This document shows positions 6,808-15,277 of a stretch of DNA of 64,000 nucleotides, piece after piece. The stretch lies in the NCBI RefSeq assembly GCF_001292705.1, contig NZ_LGAK01000007.1:1-64000 (forward strand). The letters are read 5' to 3'. A program made the position numbers and the translations under genes. The stretch is from Marinagarivorans algicola (GTDB lineage Bacteria > Pseudomonadota > Gammaproteobacteria > Pseudomonadales > Cellvibrionaceae). The notes beneath the pieces are model-generated. The model saw only the letters and a program-made list of their open reading frames with translations. It ran no database searches and was not told the DNA's origin. Every line of letters starts with the position of its first letter. Position 1 is the first letter of the stretch.

Positions 6808-8538
6808 GTGAATACGGCGGACTCAGTAAATGTACAGTCCTTGTCTATGGTGCGCGAAGAGCTGCTTGCTACAATCGAGCAAGCCGGCCGGGATCTCGAA
6901 TCCTATGTGACCGACAAAGATGACCCCAAGCCCCTTGAGGCTTGCATTAAGGGTATTAAACAAATTCTAGGCATTTTTAGGCTGCTAGAGCTTAGAGGTG
7001 CAAGTTTAATGGCAGAAGAGCTTTACCTTACAACAGTCACTATTAAAGTGGGTGATGCCGCTTCTGCGCCGATGAAAAAACTTGAGCAAATTAGCGCAAG
7101 TTTTTTTGTTATGGCAGCCTATGTTGAATATGTGCAGCGTGCACAAAAGCGCTTGCCGGTCTTGCTTATTCCGCAAATTAATGAGTTGCGTAAGCTACGC
7201 AAAGAGGCTGTCCTGCCTGAAAGTCACTTTTTTCAAGTAACTTTTCGTAGCGCACCGGTGATTCCACCCGTTGAGCCCATTGTGGTGAGTGAAGCCGAAT
7301 TTAAACCTTTGCTGACGCGCCTACGTCAAATGTACCAAATGGGGTTGATTGGGGTTCTTAAAAATGGTCAATCTGGACCCGCACTGGGTTTGATGCGTCG
7401 GGCATTGATTCGCTTGCAGCGTTTAGGCGGAAGTGATAAACCTTTAACGTTATTGTGGTGGCTAGGGAACTTGGCGATTGTAGCGGTGGTTAAGCAAAAC
7501 ATGGAGCTATTAGAGTCGCGCAAAATGCTCTTTAGTCGCTTGGATCGTGTTATTCGTCAGGTTCAACAAAGCGGCAGTATTGCTTATCAAGCCATGCCAC
7601 CTAAAGGCCTGGTAAAAGAGCTTTTATACTTGTTAATGTTATCGGGCATTCAAAGTGATATTTTTAAAAAGCTGCGTGCTATTTACGCCATTCCAAACTT
7701 GGGCTATACCGATGAAGAGCTAGGTGAAGAGCGGCAAGCTTTGCAAGGCCCAAGCGCCAGTACGGTGTCATCATTAGTTAAAGTCTTGCGTGATGAAATC
7801 AACAATACTAAAAAAGTACTCGAAACAGCTTCACAAGGAGCGTACAAGGTTGATGATGTTGATGGCTTGGCTGAAACATTGACAAAAGTCGCTGAGATTT
7901 TAGCAATTGTGGGACTAAAAGGGCCTGCTGCAATATTAAAAGATGAAATTGCTCGTGTGCGCACCTGGGCTGATAACGATGGTGAGATGAAAGAAGGCGA
8001 TTTGGATGAAGCCGCGAAAACTTTACTGTTTATTGAAAGTGCCACAATTAGTTTAGAGTTTGCTAAGTTGCCTGGTGACCGCCTCAATGAGGCTAGCGAA
8101 GTCGCGCAGCGTGAAATCGTTGCGATGAGTGAATTAGCACAGGCGACCCGACTTGTACTGAAAGAGTGTGAAGCGGGCCTTAGCTTAACGAAGCGGGCGT
8201 TGAATTCTTACTCTGACTCGGATTACGACTCTGGACACATTCGCAATATTGCAAAAATATTGGCGGGTGTACGCGGCGGTATGGTGATTTTAGCGTACGA
8301 GCGTGCGGCCGAAGCTTTGGTGTGTTGCGAGCAGTTTGTAGATAATGTTTTAATGCAGCCTGATTTGCCGGCCGCATTAAAGGAGCTACTCGAAACCTTT
8401 GCCGATGCCATTATTAGTATTGAGTATTTTATTGATACTGCCGCGCATAACGCAAAGCCCGACACCGCTATTTTAAAACTAGCCGAAGACAGTATGGCTG
8501 CGTTAGGTTTTGCAACCGAGTATAATTCTAAAAAATAA
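6808..8538 (+). CDS. fimL: FimL, ChpA-N-like regulator of type IV pili
   Basis: 576 residues from the GTG at 6808 (AGGA about eight bases upstream). The reading SLSMVREELLATIEQAGRD matches the N-terminus I recall for Pseudomonas FimL; the frame is open back to 6685 and an ATG at 6778 is an alternative. The protein is related to the N-terminal part of ChpA, the CheA-like kinase encoded at the far end of this window. Where ChpA has HQVLG, this protein has KQILG, so it lacks a phosphorylatable His there. In Pseudomonas FimL links the Pil-Chp system to cyclic-AMP control of twitching, and fimL sits next to nudC as here. No membrane segment or signal peptide. Function is by homology and synteny. 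Confidence 0.85.
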   Translation: MNTADSVNVQSLSMVREELLATIEQAGRDLESYVTDKDDPKPLEACIKGIKQILGIFRLLELRGASLMAEELYLTTVTIKVGDAASAPMKKLEQISASFFVMAAYVEYVQRAQKRLPVLLIPQINELRKLRKEAVLPESHFFQVTFRSAPVIPPVEPIVVSEAEFKPLLTRLRQMYQMGLIGVLKNGQSGPALGLMRRALIRLQRLGGSDKPLTLLWWLGNLAIVAVVKQNMELLESRKMLFSRLDRVIRQVQQSGSIAYQAMPPKGLVKELLYLLMLSGIQSDIFKKLRAIYAIPNLGYTDEELGEERQALQGPSASTVSSLVKVLRDEINNTKKVLETASQGAYKVDDVDGLAETLTKVAEILAIVGLKGPAAILKDEIARVRTWADNDGEMKEGDLDEAAKTLLFIESATISLEFAKLPGDRLNEASEVAQREIVAMSELAQATRLVLKECEAGLSLTKRALNSYSDSDYDSGHIRNIAKILAGVRGGMVILAYERAAEALVCCEQFVDNVLMQPDLPAALKELLETFADAIISIEYFIDTAAHNAKPDTAILKLAEDSMAALGFATEYNSKK

Positions 8539-8545
8539 GCCACTA

Positions 8546-8654
8546 TCACTATTGAGCAATGCAAAAATTGGGCGCTCATGCATTATTGATTGGGCAGCTC
8601 AAGCCATCCATCAGCACCTTATCAGGTGAGATTTATTCGTTTGCTCAATAGTGA
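8546..8654. repeat. Structured intergenic element with 14-bp perfect terminal inverted repeat
   Basis: TCACTATTGAGCAA (8546-8559) is exactly complementary to TTGCTCAATAGTGA (8641-8654). Inside are smaller inverted pairs (AATGCA/TGCATT; CACC-TTATCA-GGTG) and a near-direct repeat (ttgggcgctca / ttgggcagctca). No T run follows, so it is not a standard terminator. It fills most of the fimL-nudC gap. It could be a miniature inverted-repeat element or a structured RNA. Confidence 0.6.
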
Positions 8655-8700
8655 AAAATCGTATCAATGCGTCTTTAAACGCTAAATGAGTTGACTCTAC

Positions 8701-9483
8701 ATGAGCACCCCTAAAGTATGGCTACACCTGTGCAATGGTCAAATAATCCTTGCCCAAAATGGTAGCTACTTGCACAGCCAACAGCCGCTCAATGCGGCTG
8801 TTTTTTTGCCTGTTGGCTTGGCTCGCGGTCAGGATTGGTGGCTGGCCATTGCAGCCGATACATCGAGCAACGAGCGCAATAACGAGTGTACTGGCACGGC
8901 AGCGACGGTCAGCTTACGGCAATTGCTAAGTGAAACTGATGAAGCGACTTTTGCTTTATTATCGCGCGCCAGTCAGCTTGCACATTGGTGGCAGCAGCAT
9001 CAATTTTGTGGGCGCTGTGGCGCTAAACAGCAGCGCCACCATAAAGAGTTGGCCTTAGAGTGCATGCGTTGCCAGCATTTAGTGTATCCGCGAATATCAC
9101 CTTGTATGATTGTGTTGGTGACGCGCGGGCGCCAAATATTGCTAGCCAAGCATGCTCGCAGTCGCTCTAACTGGTATAGCTGCTTAGCCGGTTTTGTTGA
9201 GGTCGGCGAAAGTGTTGAGCACACTGTGATGCGTGAAGTACAAGAGGAAGTGGGCTTGCAGGTGTCCCAATTGGAGTATCAAGCCAGTCAAAACTGGCCG
9301 TTTCCCTCACAGTTAATGTTGGGCTTTTGGGCTCAATATGCGGGCGGTGATATTTGCGTTGACGGTGTTGAGATAGAAGATGCCGCATGGTTTGATTGTG
9401 ATGATCTACCGCAAATCCCGCCATCAGGGTCTATTGCCCATACGCTAATTACACAATATTGCGCAACACAAAAAAATGATTAA
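8701..9483 (+). CDS. nudC: NAD+ / NADH diphosphatase (Nudix)
   Basis: 260 residues. It hydrolyses NAD(H) to NMN(H) and AMP and, in Escherichia coli, removes NAD caps from RNA. A four-Cys zinc ribbon is present (Cys103, Cys106, Cys121, Cys124: CGRC and CMRC). A complete Nudix box runs from Gly164 to about 186 with REVQEEVG. The NudC signature SQNWPFPSQLM follows at 196-206. Length matches the family (about 257-280). It starts 162 bases after fimL and 36 bases before sohB, so nudC-sohB probably share a transcript. The start ATG has only a weak ribosome site. Confidence 0.93.
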   Translation: MSTPKVWLHLCNGQIILAQNGSYLHSQQPLNAAVFLPVGLARGQDWWLAIAADTSSNERNNECTGTAATVSLRQLLSETDEATFALLSRASQLAHWWQQHQFCGRCGAKQQRHHKELALECMRCQHLVYPRISPCMIVLVTRGRQILLAKHARSRSNWYSCLAGFVEVGESVEHTVMREVQEEVGLQVSQLEYQASQNWPFPSQLMLGFWAQYAGGDICVDGVEIEDAAWFDCDDLPQIPPSGSIAHTLITQYCATQKND

Positions 9484-9519
9484 CGATATCAATAACGATA
9501 AACACTTAGGAGTTAACAC

Positions 9520-10593
9520 TTGGAATTTTTGTTTGAATACGGTTTATTTTTGGTAAAAACTATTACCTTGGTTGCAGCGGTAGGGGTTGTAGTTGCGCTG
9601 ATCACATCACTGGGTATGAAAAATCAAGAAGGTAAAAAAGGCACTATCAGTGTGACGCGTCTGAATGAGCGCTTTGAGGCAATGCGTGGCGTATTGCGCG
9701 AAGCGGTGTTGAGCGAAGCGGATTTAAGTGCGTTAGAAAAAGAGCACAAAAAAGAAGCTAAGCAAAAGCAAAAAAACGAGAAGGCTGCCAGTAAAAAAGC
9801 GAAAAATAAAAATGATGCCACGGCTGTTGAGGAGCGTAAAAAACGCGTTTTTGTATTAGACTTTGATGGTGATATTAAAGCCTCTGCTGCTGAGGAGCTA
9901 CGCGAAACAGTGACTGCGGTTCTCACTATTGCCGAGCCTAATGATGAGGTTGTGGTGAAATTAGAAAGTGGCGGAGGCATGGTGCATAGCTATGGGTTGG
10001 CGTCTAGCCAGCTTGCCCGCATAACCCAAAAAGAGATTCCGCTCACGGTATGTGTCGATAAAGTAGCAGCCAGTGGCGGTTATATGATGGCCTGTGTGGC
10101 CGATAAAATACTCGCTGCGCCATTTGCTATTTTAGGGTCGATTGGTGTGGTGGCGCAAATACCTAACTTTCATAAAGTGCTTAAAAAATATGATGTCGAT
10201 TACGAGACGCTCACAGCGGGTAAGTACAAGCGCACTTTAACCATGTTAGGTGAAAACACTGAAGAGGGGCGTCAAAAGTTTATGGAAGACTTAGAAGATA
10301 CCCATGTACTTTTTAAAGAGTTTGTGAGCGCGCATCGTGAGCAAGTGGATATAGATGCTGTTGCCACAGGTGAAATTTGGTTTGGTCGCCGTGCATTAGA
10401 GCAGCAATTAATTGACGAAATCAGCACATCGGATGAATACTTATATGCGTTAGCGCAAGAAGCTGATGTGTTTGAAGTCGATTTTGAACAAAAGAAAAGC
10501 CTGCCCGAAAAACTCGGCATGTCGGCTGCTGCGGCTGTCGAAGGTAGCCTAACGCGTGTATGGGGTAAATTGCAGCAGCGGTATTTTGGTTAA
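9520..10593 (+). CDS. sohB: SohB, inner-membrane S49 serine protease
   Basis: 357 residues. Start is TTG with AGGAG seven bases upstream; no ATG lies near the N-terminus. One membrane segment (about 8-32) anchors the protein, followed by a charged Lys/Glu coiled-coil-like stretch (about 68-108) that is typical of SohB. The S49 (signal-peptide-peptidase A) fold follows: VVVKLESGGGMVHSYG (oxyanion region), AASGGYMMA with catalytic Ser185, and TAGKYKRTLTML with the general-base Lys near 235-237. SohB is a Ser/Lys protease of the periplasmic face; its substrates are poorly known. It ends an apparent nudC-sohB operon, with a terminator about 100 bases downstream. Confidence 0.9.
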   Translation: MEFLFEYGLFLVKTITLVAAVGVVVALITSLGMKNQEGKKGTISVTRLNERFEAMRGVLREAVLSEADLSALEKEHKKEAKQKQKNEKAASKKAKNKNDATAVEERKKRVFVLDFDGDIKASAAEELRETVTAVLTIAEPNDEVVVKLESGGGMVHSYGLASSQLARITQKEIPLTVCVDKVAASGGYMMACVADKILAAPFAILGSIGVVAQIPNFHKVLKKYDVDYETLTAGKYKRTLTMLGENTEEGRQKFMEDLEDTHVLFKEFVSAHREQVDIDAVATGEIWFGRRALEQQLIDEISTSDEYLYALAQEADVFEVDFEQKKSLPEKLGMSAAAAVEGSLTRVWGKLQQRYFG

Positions 10594-10696
10594 TATGCGT
10601 TGACGTGCTCTGGATATTGAGAGCGGGCCTTGTCAGCCCTTAAAAGCACTTTTTCACCGGCATAGAAATATTGACATGCCGATTTGTTAAGGCTTT

Positions 10697-10733
10697 AAAG
10701 CCGCGGCGTCTCATTAGGCGCTGCGGCTTTTTG
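10697..10733 (+). terminator. Terminator after sohB
   Basis: AAAGCCGC (10697-10704) pairs with GCGGCTTT (10723-10730), extended imperfectly inward, followed by tttttgg. It closes the nudC-sohB unit. Confidence 0.72.
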
Positions 10734-10856
10734 GTTTTGAGTACTCACTCATTGCCTTCTTGTTTATGCATCTGCGCTCGCTAGCGAAGCACTCGCGAGC
10801 TAGGCTTGCCGATGGTGCGACACTTTTTTTGTTGGCGAGTGTATGACGGACTTTTT

Positions 10857-10873
10857 CTGGCCTACTTTGTGCA
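10857..10873 (+). promoter_or_regulatory. Possible sigma-54 (-24/-12) site of the fli operon
   Basis: cTGGcctactttgTGCa has the invariant GG-N10-GC spacing of RpoN promoters but only 7 of 10 core positions. It is 190 bases upstream of fliE. Flagellar class II operons of related bacteria are usually RpoN/FleQ-dependent. The match is weak. Confidence 0.3.
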
Positions 10874-11064
10874 AATTCCCCTATAGAGCGTAAACCGCCA
10901 AAGCATTGGCAGCGCAAAACGCGTATTTATTGTGCGGGTAGTCGTTGTTGCCAGCGCCGGATGCGCCGAGTTGCGGTGCCGCCCAGGCGCAGGTGCCTAG
11001 GCAATATTGGCGGTATTACTCATTATCTGTATTGGCTATTTTAAATAAATCTCAGGGTATCGGC

Positions 11065-11427
11065 ATGACAGACCGCGTTGACATTAACCGTTTATTGACT
11101 GAAATGCGCTCGATCAAATCGCAAACGCAAGCTTTTAGCGGCGGCATTGAAGGCATAGAGTCGATACGCTCTGGTGGCGTGCAGCCGGTAGCTGACAAAA
11201 ATCGCGTTGATTTTAGTGACGTGATGGGGCAGGCCATTAACAAAGTTAACGATGTGCAGCAGGCCTCCTCTAAAATGGCACAAGGCTATATTAAGGGCGA
11301 CCCTGGGATTGATATTTCTCAGGTCATGGTGGCGTCGCAAAAATCGAGCGTCGCCTTTCAAGCTGCCACTCAAGTCCGCAATAAGTTAGTTGAAGCTTAT
11401 AAAGACGTTATGAATATGCCAATTTAA
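11065..11427 (+). CDS. fliE: FliE, flagellar MS-ring/rod junction protein
   Basis: 120 residues from the ATG at 11065, the usual FliE length; the longer open frame upstream is not FliE-like. It forms the link between the MS ring and the proximal rod, inside the periplasm, and is exported without a cleaved signal. The C-terminal helix VASQKSSVAFQAATQVRNKL is the conserved FliE hallmark. First gene of fliEFGHIJ; fliF follows after 15 bases. Confidence 0.93.
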   Translation: MTDRVDINRLLTEMRSIKSQTQAFSGGIEGIESIRSGGVQPVADKNRVDFSDVMGQAINKVNDVQQASSKMAQGYIKGDPGIDISQVMVASQKSSVAFQAATQVRNKLVEAYKDVMNMPI

Positions 11428-11442
11428 GGTGGAGTGTAGTGT

Positions 11443-13152
11443 ATGGCCGCCGCAGATATGCCTGTAGAGTCAAACCCTGATGCGATTAAAGTCAAATCGA
11501 ATGGGGCCAAAAGCGATTTAATCGAGGGCTTTAATAACCTTAATCTTGTGCGCCAAGCCGGTTTGATGGTGGGTATTGCCGCGAGTGTGGCGATTGGTTT
11601 TGCCGTTGTTTTATGGACTCAAGGTGAAGAGTATAAGCCTTTGTATGGCAGTCTGGATCGTTTAGATAGTAGCGAAGTGGGAGAGGTTTTAGACTTCAAT
11701 GATATTCCCTATAAAGTCGATCCTAAAACGGGTGCCTTATTAGTTGCCAGCGATAAAATACATCAAGCACGCCTTAAATTGGCCGAGCGAGGTATTCCGG
11801 GCAATCAGTCGGTTGGCTTTGAATTATTAGATCAAGAGCAGCCGCTAGGCACAAGCCAATTTATGGAAACGGCGCGCTACAAACGCAGTTTGGAAGGTGA
11901 GTTGTCGCGGACGATTACCAGTATTAATTCGGTGCGCGGCGCACGCGTACACTTGGCAATTCCTAAGGCCTCGGTATTTGTGCGCGACGGGCGAGAGCCC
12001 TCGGCCTCGGTATTTTTAGATTTGTTTCCTGGCCGCAATATTGAATCGCGCCAAGTGAAAGGTATCGCCAATCTCATTGCCTCGAGCATTCCAGAGTTAA
12101 AACTTGAAAATGTCACCATTATTGATCAAAAGGGTAATTTGTTATCGATCGGGGTAGAAGATGAAAAACTGGTCGCAGCGGCCCAGCATTTGGAATACAC
12201 CAAAAAAGTTGAAAACGATATTATTTTACGAGTGCGGCGGTTATTAACGCCTATCATTGGTGAGGAGCGGTTTAAAACCGAAGTATCTGCGGATTTAGAT
12301 TTCACAGAACTCGAGCAAGCCGAAGAGTCATTTAACCCAGACTTGCCAGCCATTCGCAGTGAGCAAACAGTTGAGGAGCTACGCAAGGGTAACGGTGGGG
12401 CTATTGGTATTCCTGGTGCCTTAACAAATCAGCCCCCCAACGGTGGCGACGCCCCCGAAGAGGCTAACCCCCAGGCCGGTGGTGGGGGCCAAGTCGAAGG
12501 TCCCTCTAACTCACGCAAGCAAGCCGTTCGCAACTACGAACTCGATCGTACGGTGAGTTATACCAAACACGAAAAGGGTCGTATGCGACGCTTATCGATA
12601 GCGGTGGTCATTGACGACAAAATGATTCCAAACCCCGAAACCGGTGAAGTGGTACGTACGCGCTGGACCGAACCTGAGCTTGAGCGCGTAGCTATTTTGG
12701 TTCGCGATGCAGTGGGTTTTTCGGCGGCACGCGGCGATAGCGTGAATATCTTAAATGAATCATTCATCAGCACGAGGGATACTTTGGATTACAGCATTCC
12801 TTGGTATCAAACAGCATGGTTTAAAGCGTTAGCGAAGCAGCTAGCAGGCGTTATTGTAATCGGTTTATTAATTGTTGGCTTATTGCGACCGGTCTTAAAA
12901 AGCTTAGCCACAGCGGGCCTTAAAGCCCGTGCCGACGATGAAGCTAAAGAACTCGCTGCTTTACAGGCTGCCGGTGTGGATTCGTTTGACTCGTTAAGTG
13001 ATGAAACAGTCACTCTAACAGGGGGCGACGCGATGGCACTGCCTAGCCCAGAAGAAAGTTACGAGCAGCAATTAAACGCCGTCAAAGGTCTAGTGGCCGA
13101 AGATCCTGGGCGCGTTGCACAAGTGATAAAGCGCTGGATCAACGAAGAATAA
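11443..13152 (+). CDS. fliF: FliF, flagellar MS-ring protein
   Basis: 569 residues. It forms the inner-membrane MS ring, the base on which the rotor and export gate assemble. Membrane segments are at about 38-59 (LMVGIAASVAIGFAVVLW) and about 465-485 (AGVIVIGLLIVGLL), with the large periplasmic ring-building region between (YKPLYGSLD and FMETARYKRSLEGELSRTI are family landmarks). A Gly/Asn/Pro-rich loop (about 320-355) is normal for the variable periplasmic region. The C-terminal cytoplasmic tail that binds FliG is present (VAQVIKRWINEE). The ATG follows ggtggagtg. Confidence 0.95.
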   Translation: MAAADMPVESNPDAIKVKSNGAKSDLIEGFNNLNLVRQAGLMVGIAASVAIGFAVVLWTQGEEYKPLYGSLDRLDSSEVGEVLDFNDIPYKVDPKTGALLVASDKIHQARLKLAERGIPGNQSVGFELLDQEQPLGTSQFMETARYKRSLEGELSRTITSINSVRGARVHLAIPKASVFVRDGREPSASVFLDLFPGRNIESRQVKGIANLIASSIPELKLENVTIIDQKGNLLSIGVEDEKLVAAAQHLEYTKKVENDIILRVRRLLTPIIGEERFKTEVSADLDFTELEQAEESFNPDLPAIRSEQTVEELRKGNGGAIGIPGALTNQPPNGGDAPEEANPQAGGGGQVEGPSNSRKQAVRNYELDRTVSYTKHEKGRMRRLSIAVVIDDKMIPNPETGEVVRTRWTEPELERVAILVRDAVGFSAARGDSVNILNESFISTRDTLDYSIPWYQTAWFKALAKQLAGVIVIGLLIVGLLRPVLKSLATAGLKARADDEAKELAALQAAGVDSFDSLSDETVTLTGGDAMALPSPEESYEQQLNAVKGLVAEDPGRVAQVIKRWINEE

Positions 13153-13222
13153 GCACGCAGTAAATACTGTGTGCGTTAACCCTTAGTCGTCCCTTTTGGA
13201 TGTACGAAATGAGGAACATAGC

Positions 13223-14260
13223 ATGCCCCCCAACCCTCCCGCGCAAGGTGGTGATGAGCCCAAAAAAGTAGATTTACCTAGGCTCGATCAAGCGGCTATT
13301 TTGTTAATGTCTTTAGGTGAAGGCTCGGCAGCAGAAGTCTTAAAGCACATGGGCCCTAAAGAAGTGCAGCGCTTGGGTACTGCCATGAGCCAACTCAAAA
13401 ATGTGCAACAGTATGAAGTGGAAGTGGTTATTGCTAATTTTATGGATGAGGTGCGCACCCAAACAGGCTTAGGCATGGGGGCCGATAATTATATTAAAAA
13501 TATGCTAGTCACTGCCCTCGGGGCTGATAAAGCAAACGGTTTAATCGATCGCATTTTAATGGGCGGCAATACGACCGGCTTAGACACTCTCAAATGGATG
13601 GAGGCACGCTCTATTGCCGATATTATTCGCAATGAACACCCGCAAATTCAAGCCATTGTTTTGGCGTATTTAGATGCCGATCAATCGGCCGAAGTGCTCG
13701 CTTATTTTTCAGAAAAAGTGCGCTTAGATGTGATGCTGCGTGTGGCTTCGCTCGATACTGTGCAGCCAAGTGCCTTGCAAGAACTAAACGATATTCTTGA
13801 GAAGCAATTTTCAGGTAGCGCCGGCTCGCAAACTAAAGATATTGGCGGGTTTAAGACCGCCGCTGAAATTGTTAACAACCTCGATAGCACCATTGCCAAC
13901 GAATTGCTCGACTCGATCAAAGAGGTGGACGAAGATTTGGGTACACAAATTTCTGATCTTATGTTTGTCTTTGATAATCTTAAAGAGGTGGATGATCGCG
14001 GTATACAAGCTATTTTACGGGAGGTCTCTTCTGAGTTGTTAATTACGGCACTCAAAGGCGCAGATGACGATTTACAAGAGAAAGTTTTTGGCAATATGTC
14101 TAAGCGTGCAGCTGAACTTATGCGCGATGACCTAGAGGCAAAAGGCCCTGTGAAAGTGAGCGAAGTGGAAACGGCACAAAAAGAAATTTTGGCGATTTGC
14201 CGTCGTATGGCTGACGCGGGCGATATTAATTTAGGTGGTGGTGGTGAGGCAATGCTGTAG
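13223..14260 (+). CDS. fliG: FliG, flagellar rotor/switch protein
   Basis: 345 residues from the ATG at 13223, chosen because GAGGAA lies eight bases upstream; an in-frame TTG at 13196 would add nine residues. FliG couples the MS ring to the C ring and contacts the stator. Readable landmarks: LDQAAILLMSLGE (N domain), NEHPQIQAIVLAYL (middle-domain EHPQ motif) and the C-terminal torque helix region VDDRGIQAILREV ... GADDDLQEKVFGNMS, which carries the conserved charged residues. No disruption seen. Position between fliF and fliH is standard. Confidence 0.95.
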   Translation: MPPNPPAQGGDEPKKVDLPRLDQAAILLMSLGEGSAAEVLKHMGPKEVQRLGTAMSQLKNVQQYEVEVVIANFMDEVRTQTGLGMGADNYIKNMLVTALGADKANGLIDRILMGGNTTGLDTLKWMEARSIADIIRNEHPQIQAIVLAYLDADQSAEVLAYFSEKVRLDVMLRVASLDTVQPSALQELNDILEKQFSGSAGSQTKDIGGFKTAAEIVNNLDSTIANELLDSIKEVDEDLGTQISDLMFVFDNLKEVDDRGIQAILREVSSELLITALKGADDDLQEKVFGNMSKRAAELMRDDLEAKGPVKVSEVETAQKEILAICRRMADAGDINLGGGGEAML

Positions 14261-14293
14261 TGAATAGGCGACATATTTGTGGGGTAGGTGGTC

Positions 14294-15277
14294 ATGAGTA
14301 CTAAAATGCCTGGGCGTATCCCGTTTGAACAAGTGGCTAGTGCTCAATCGTGGGCGCTCCCTCAGGTCAATGGTCGCGCTATTAATCAAGATGAGCAGCG
14401 CAAGCGCAAAACCTCAGAGAGTAAAAGGCGGCTAGAGCAAAGTCAACGCACCGAAAAAGCTAGCCCAGTTGTCAGTGAAGAAATAGCTACCCCTGTCGAG
14501 CCGTTAGCGGCCAGAATTACCGCAGCACAGTTGCAAGATATCACCCAAGCGGCTGAGCAAGATGGCTATGAAAAAGGCTACCAAGAAGGCCTAGCAGAGG
14601 GTAAAGCCGATGGTCGTAAAGCGGGCTTTAGCGAGGGTTTAAAAGCCGGCACCGAGCAAGCCCAAAGCGAGCACGGACAATGGCTAAAAGAGCAGGGTGA
14701 GCATCTAGGTGCTTTGTGCGAGGCACTGTTGAGCCCGTTAGAATATCAGCAGCAAGCCTTGGCGAATGCGACGCTCGACTTGGCGCTGGGGGTGGCAAAG
14801 CATATTTTAGATACCGAGTTGAGCTGTGATCCGACAAAAATCATTGCCGTGGTTGATGCCGCTTTAATAGCGCTACCGGCCGATGAAAAAACGATTCAAT
14901 TAACCTTACACCCCGACGATGCCGATGCCTACGCCCAGTTTGGCCCGCCAGCGGCGGCGGGGCATACAATACTGACCGATGAATCCCTGAGCCGAGGGAG
15001 TTGTCAAGTGCACAGTGAGAACAGCTTTGTTGATTTCTCGGTTACTGCGCGTTTGGCGGAGTTTATGCAAGCGCTGCAAGAGCACCCCTTTGATGATGAA
15101 GCCGCTAGCGCCGAGGTAATCGAGCCAGCACGAGCAGTGTCGCCGTCAGCCAATGCCGCAGAAGCTGTAGAGCTTGAATCTGAATCTGAGTCTGAGTCTG
15201 AGTCTGAATCTGAGTCTGAATCTGAATCTGAATCTGAATCTGAGTCTGAGTCTGAATCAGAGCTTAAAAATGATTGA
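14294..15277 (+). CDS. fliH: FliH, negative regulator of the flagellar export ATPase, with Ser-Glu tail
   Basis: 327 residues from the ATG at 14294 (GGTAGGTGG just upstream; an in-frame GTG lies six bases earlier). It forms the peripheral stalk that holds FliI at the export gate. The GxxxG repeat helix is clear ([20 protein letters not shown], about 93-112), followed by the V-ATPase-E-like C domain. Unusually, the protein ends in about 14 alternating Ser-Glu pairs before ELKND, coded by the hexanucleotide repeat at 15176-15259. This acidic tail follows the conserved domain and is not part of the usual family. Its stop overlaps the start of fliI by eight bases, so the two are translationally coupled. 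Confidence 0.9.
   Translation: MSTKMPGRIPFEQVASAQSWALPQVNGRAINQDEQRKRKTSESKRRLEQSQRTEKASPVVSEEIATPVEPLAARITAAQLQDITQAAEQDGYEKGYQEGLAEGKADGRKAGFSEGLKAGTEQAQSEHGQWLKEQGEHLGALCEALLSPLEYQQQALANATLDLALGVAKHILDTELSCDPTKIIAVVDAALIALPADEKTIQLTLHPDDADAYAQFGPPAAAGHTILTDESLSRGSCQVHSENSFVDFSVTARLAEFMQALQEHPFDDEAASAEVIEPARAVSPSANAAEAVELESESESESESESESESESESESESESESELKND
15176..15259 (+). repeat. Hexanucleotide repeat (GARTCT) x14 in fliH
   Basis: Thirteen GAATCT/GAGTCT units plus GAATCA, in frame with fliH as Glu-Ser pairs. Unit length is a multiple of three, so slippage would change tail length without breaking the frame. The A/G variation at position three suggests an old or purified tract. The tract lies immediately before the fliI start. 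Confidence 0.95.

Larger units (their letters stand above)
10594..11064. other. sohB-fliE intergenic region
   Basis: About 470 bases containing the sohB terminator, a possible sigma-54 site and otherwise no recognisable gene. A frame open from 10945 into fliE adds 40 residues that do not resemble FliE. Confidence 0.4.

Noticed and set aside
15174-15269. N-terminal extension of FliI made of Leu-Ser/Leu-Asn repeats, and an antisense Ser-Asp repeat frame
   Set aside because: Both are other-frame readings of the fliH hexanucleotide tract; FliI homology begins at the ATG at 15270.
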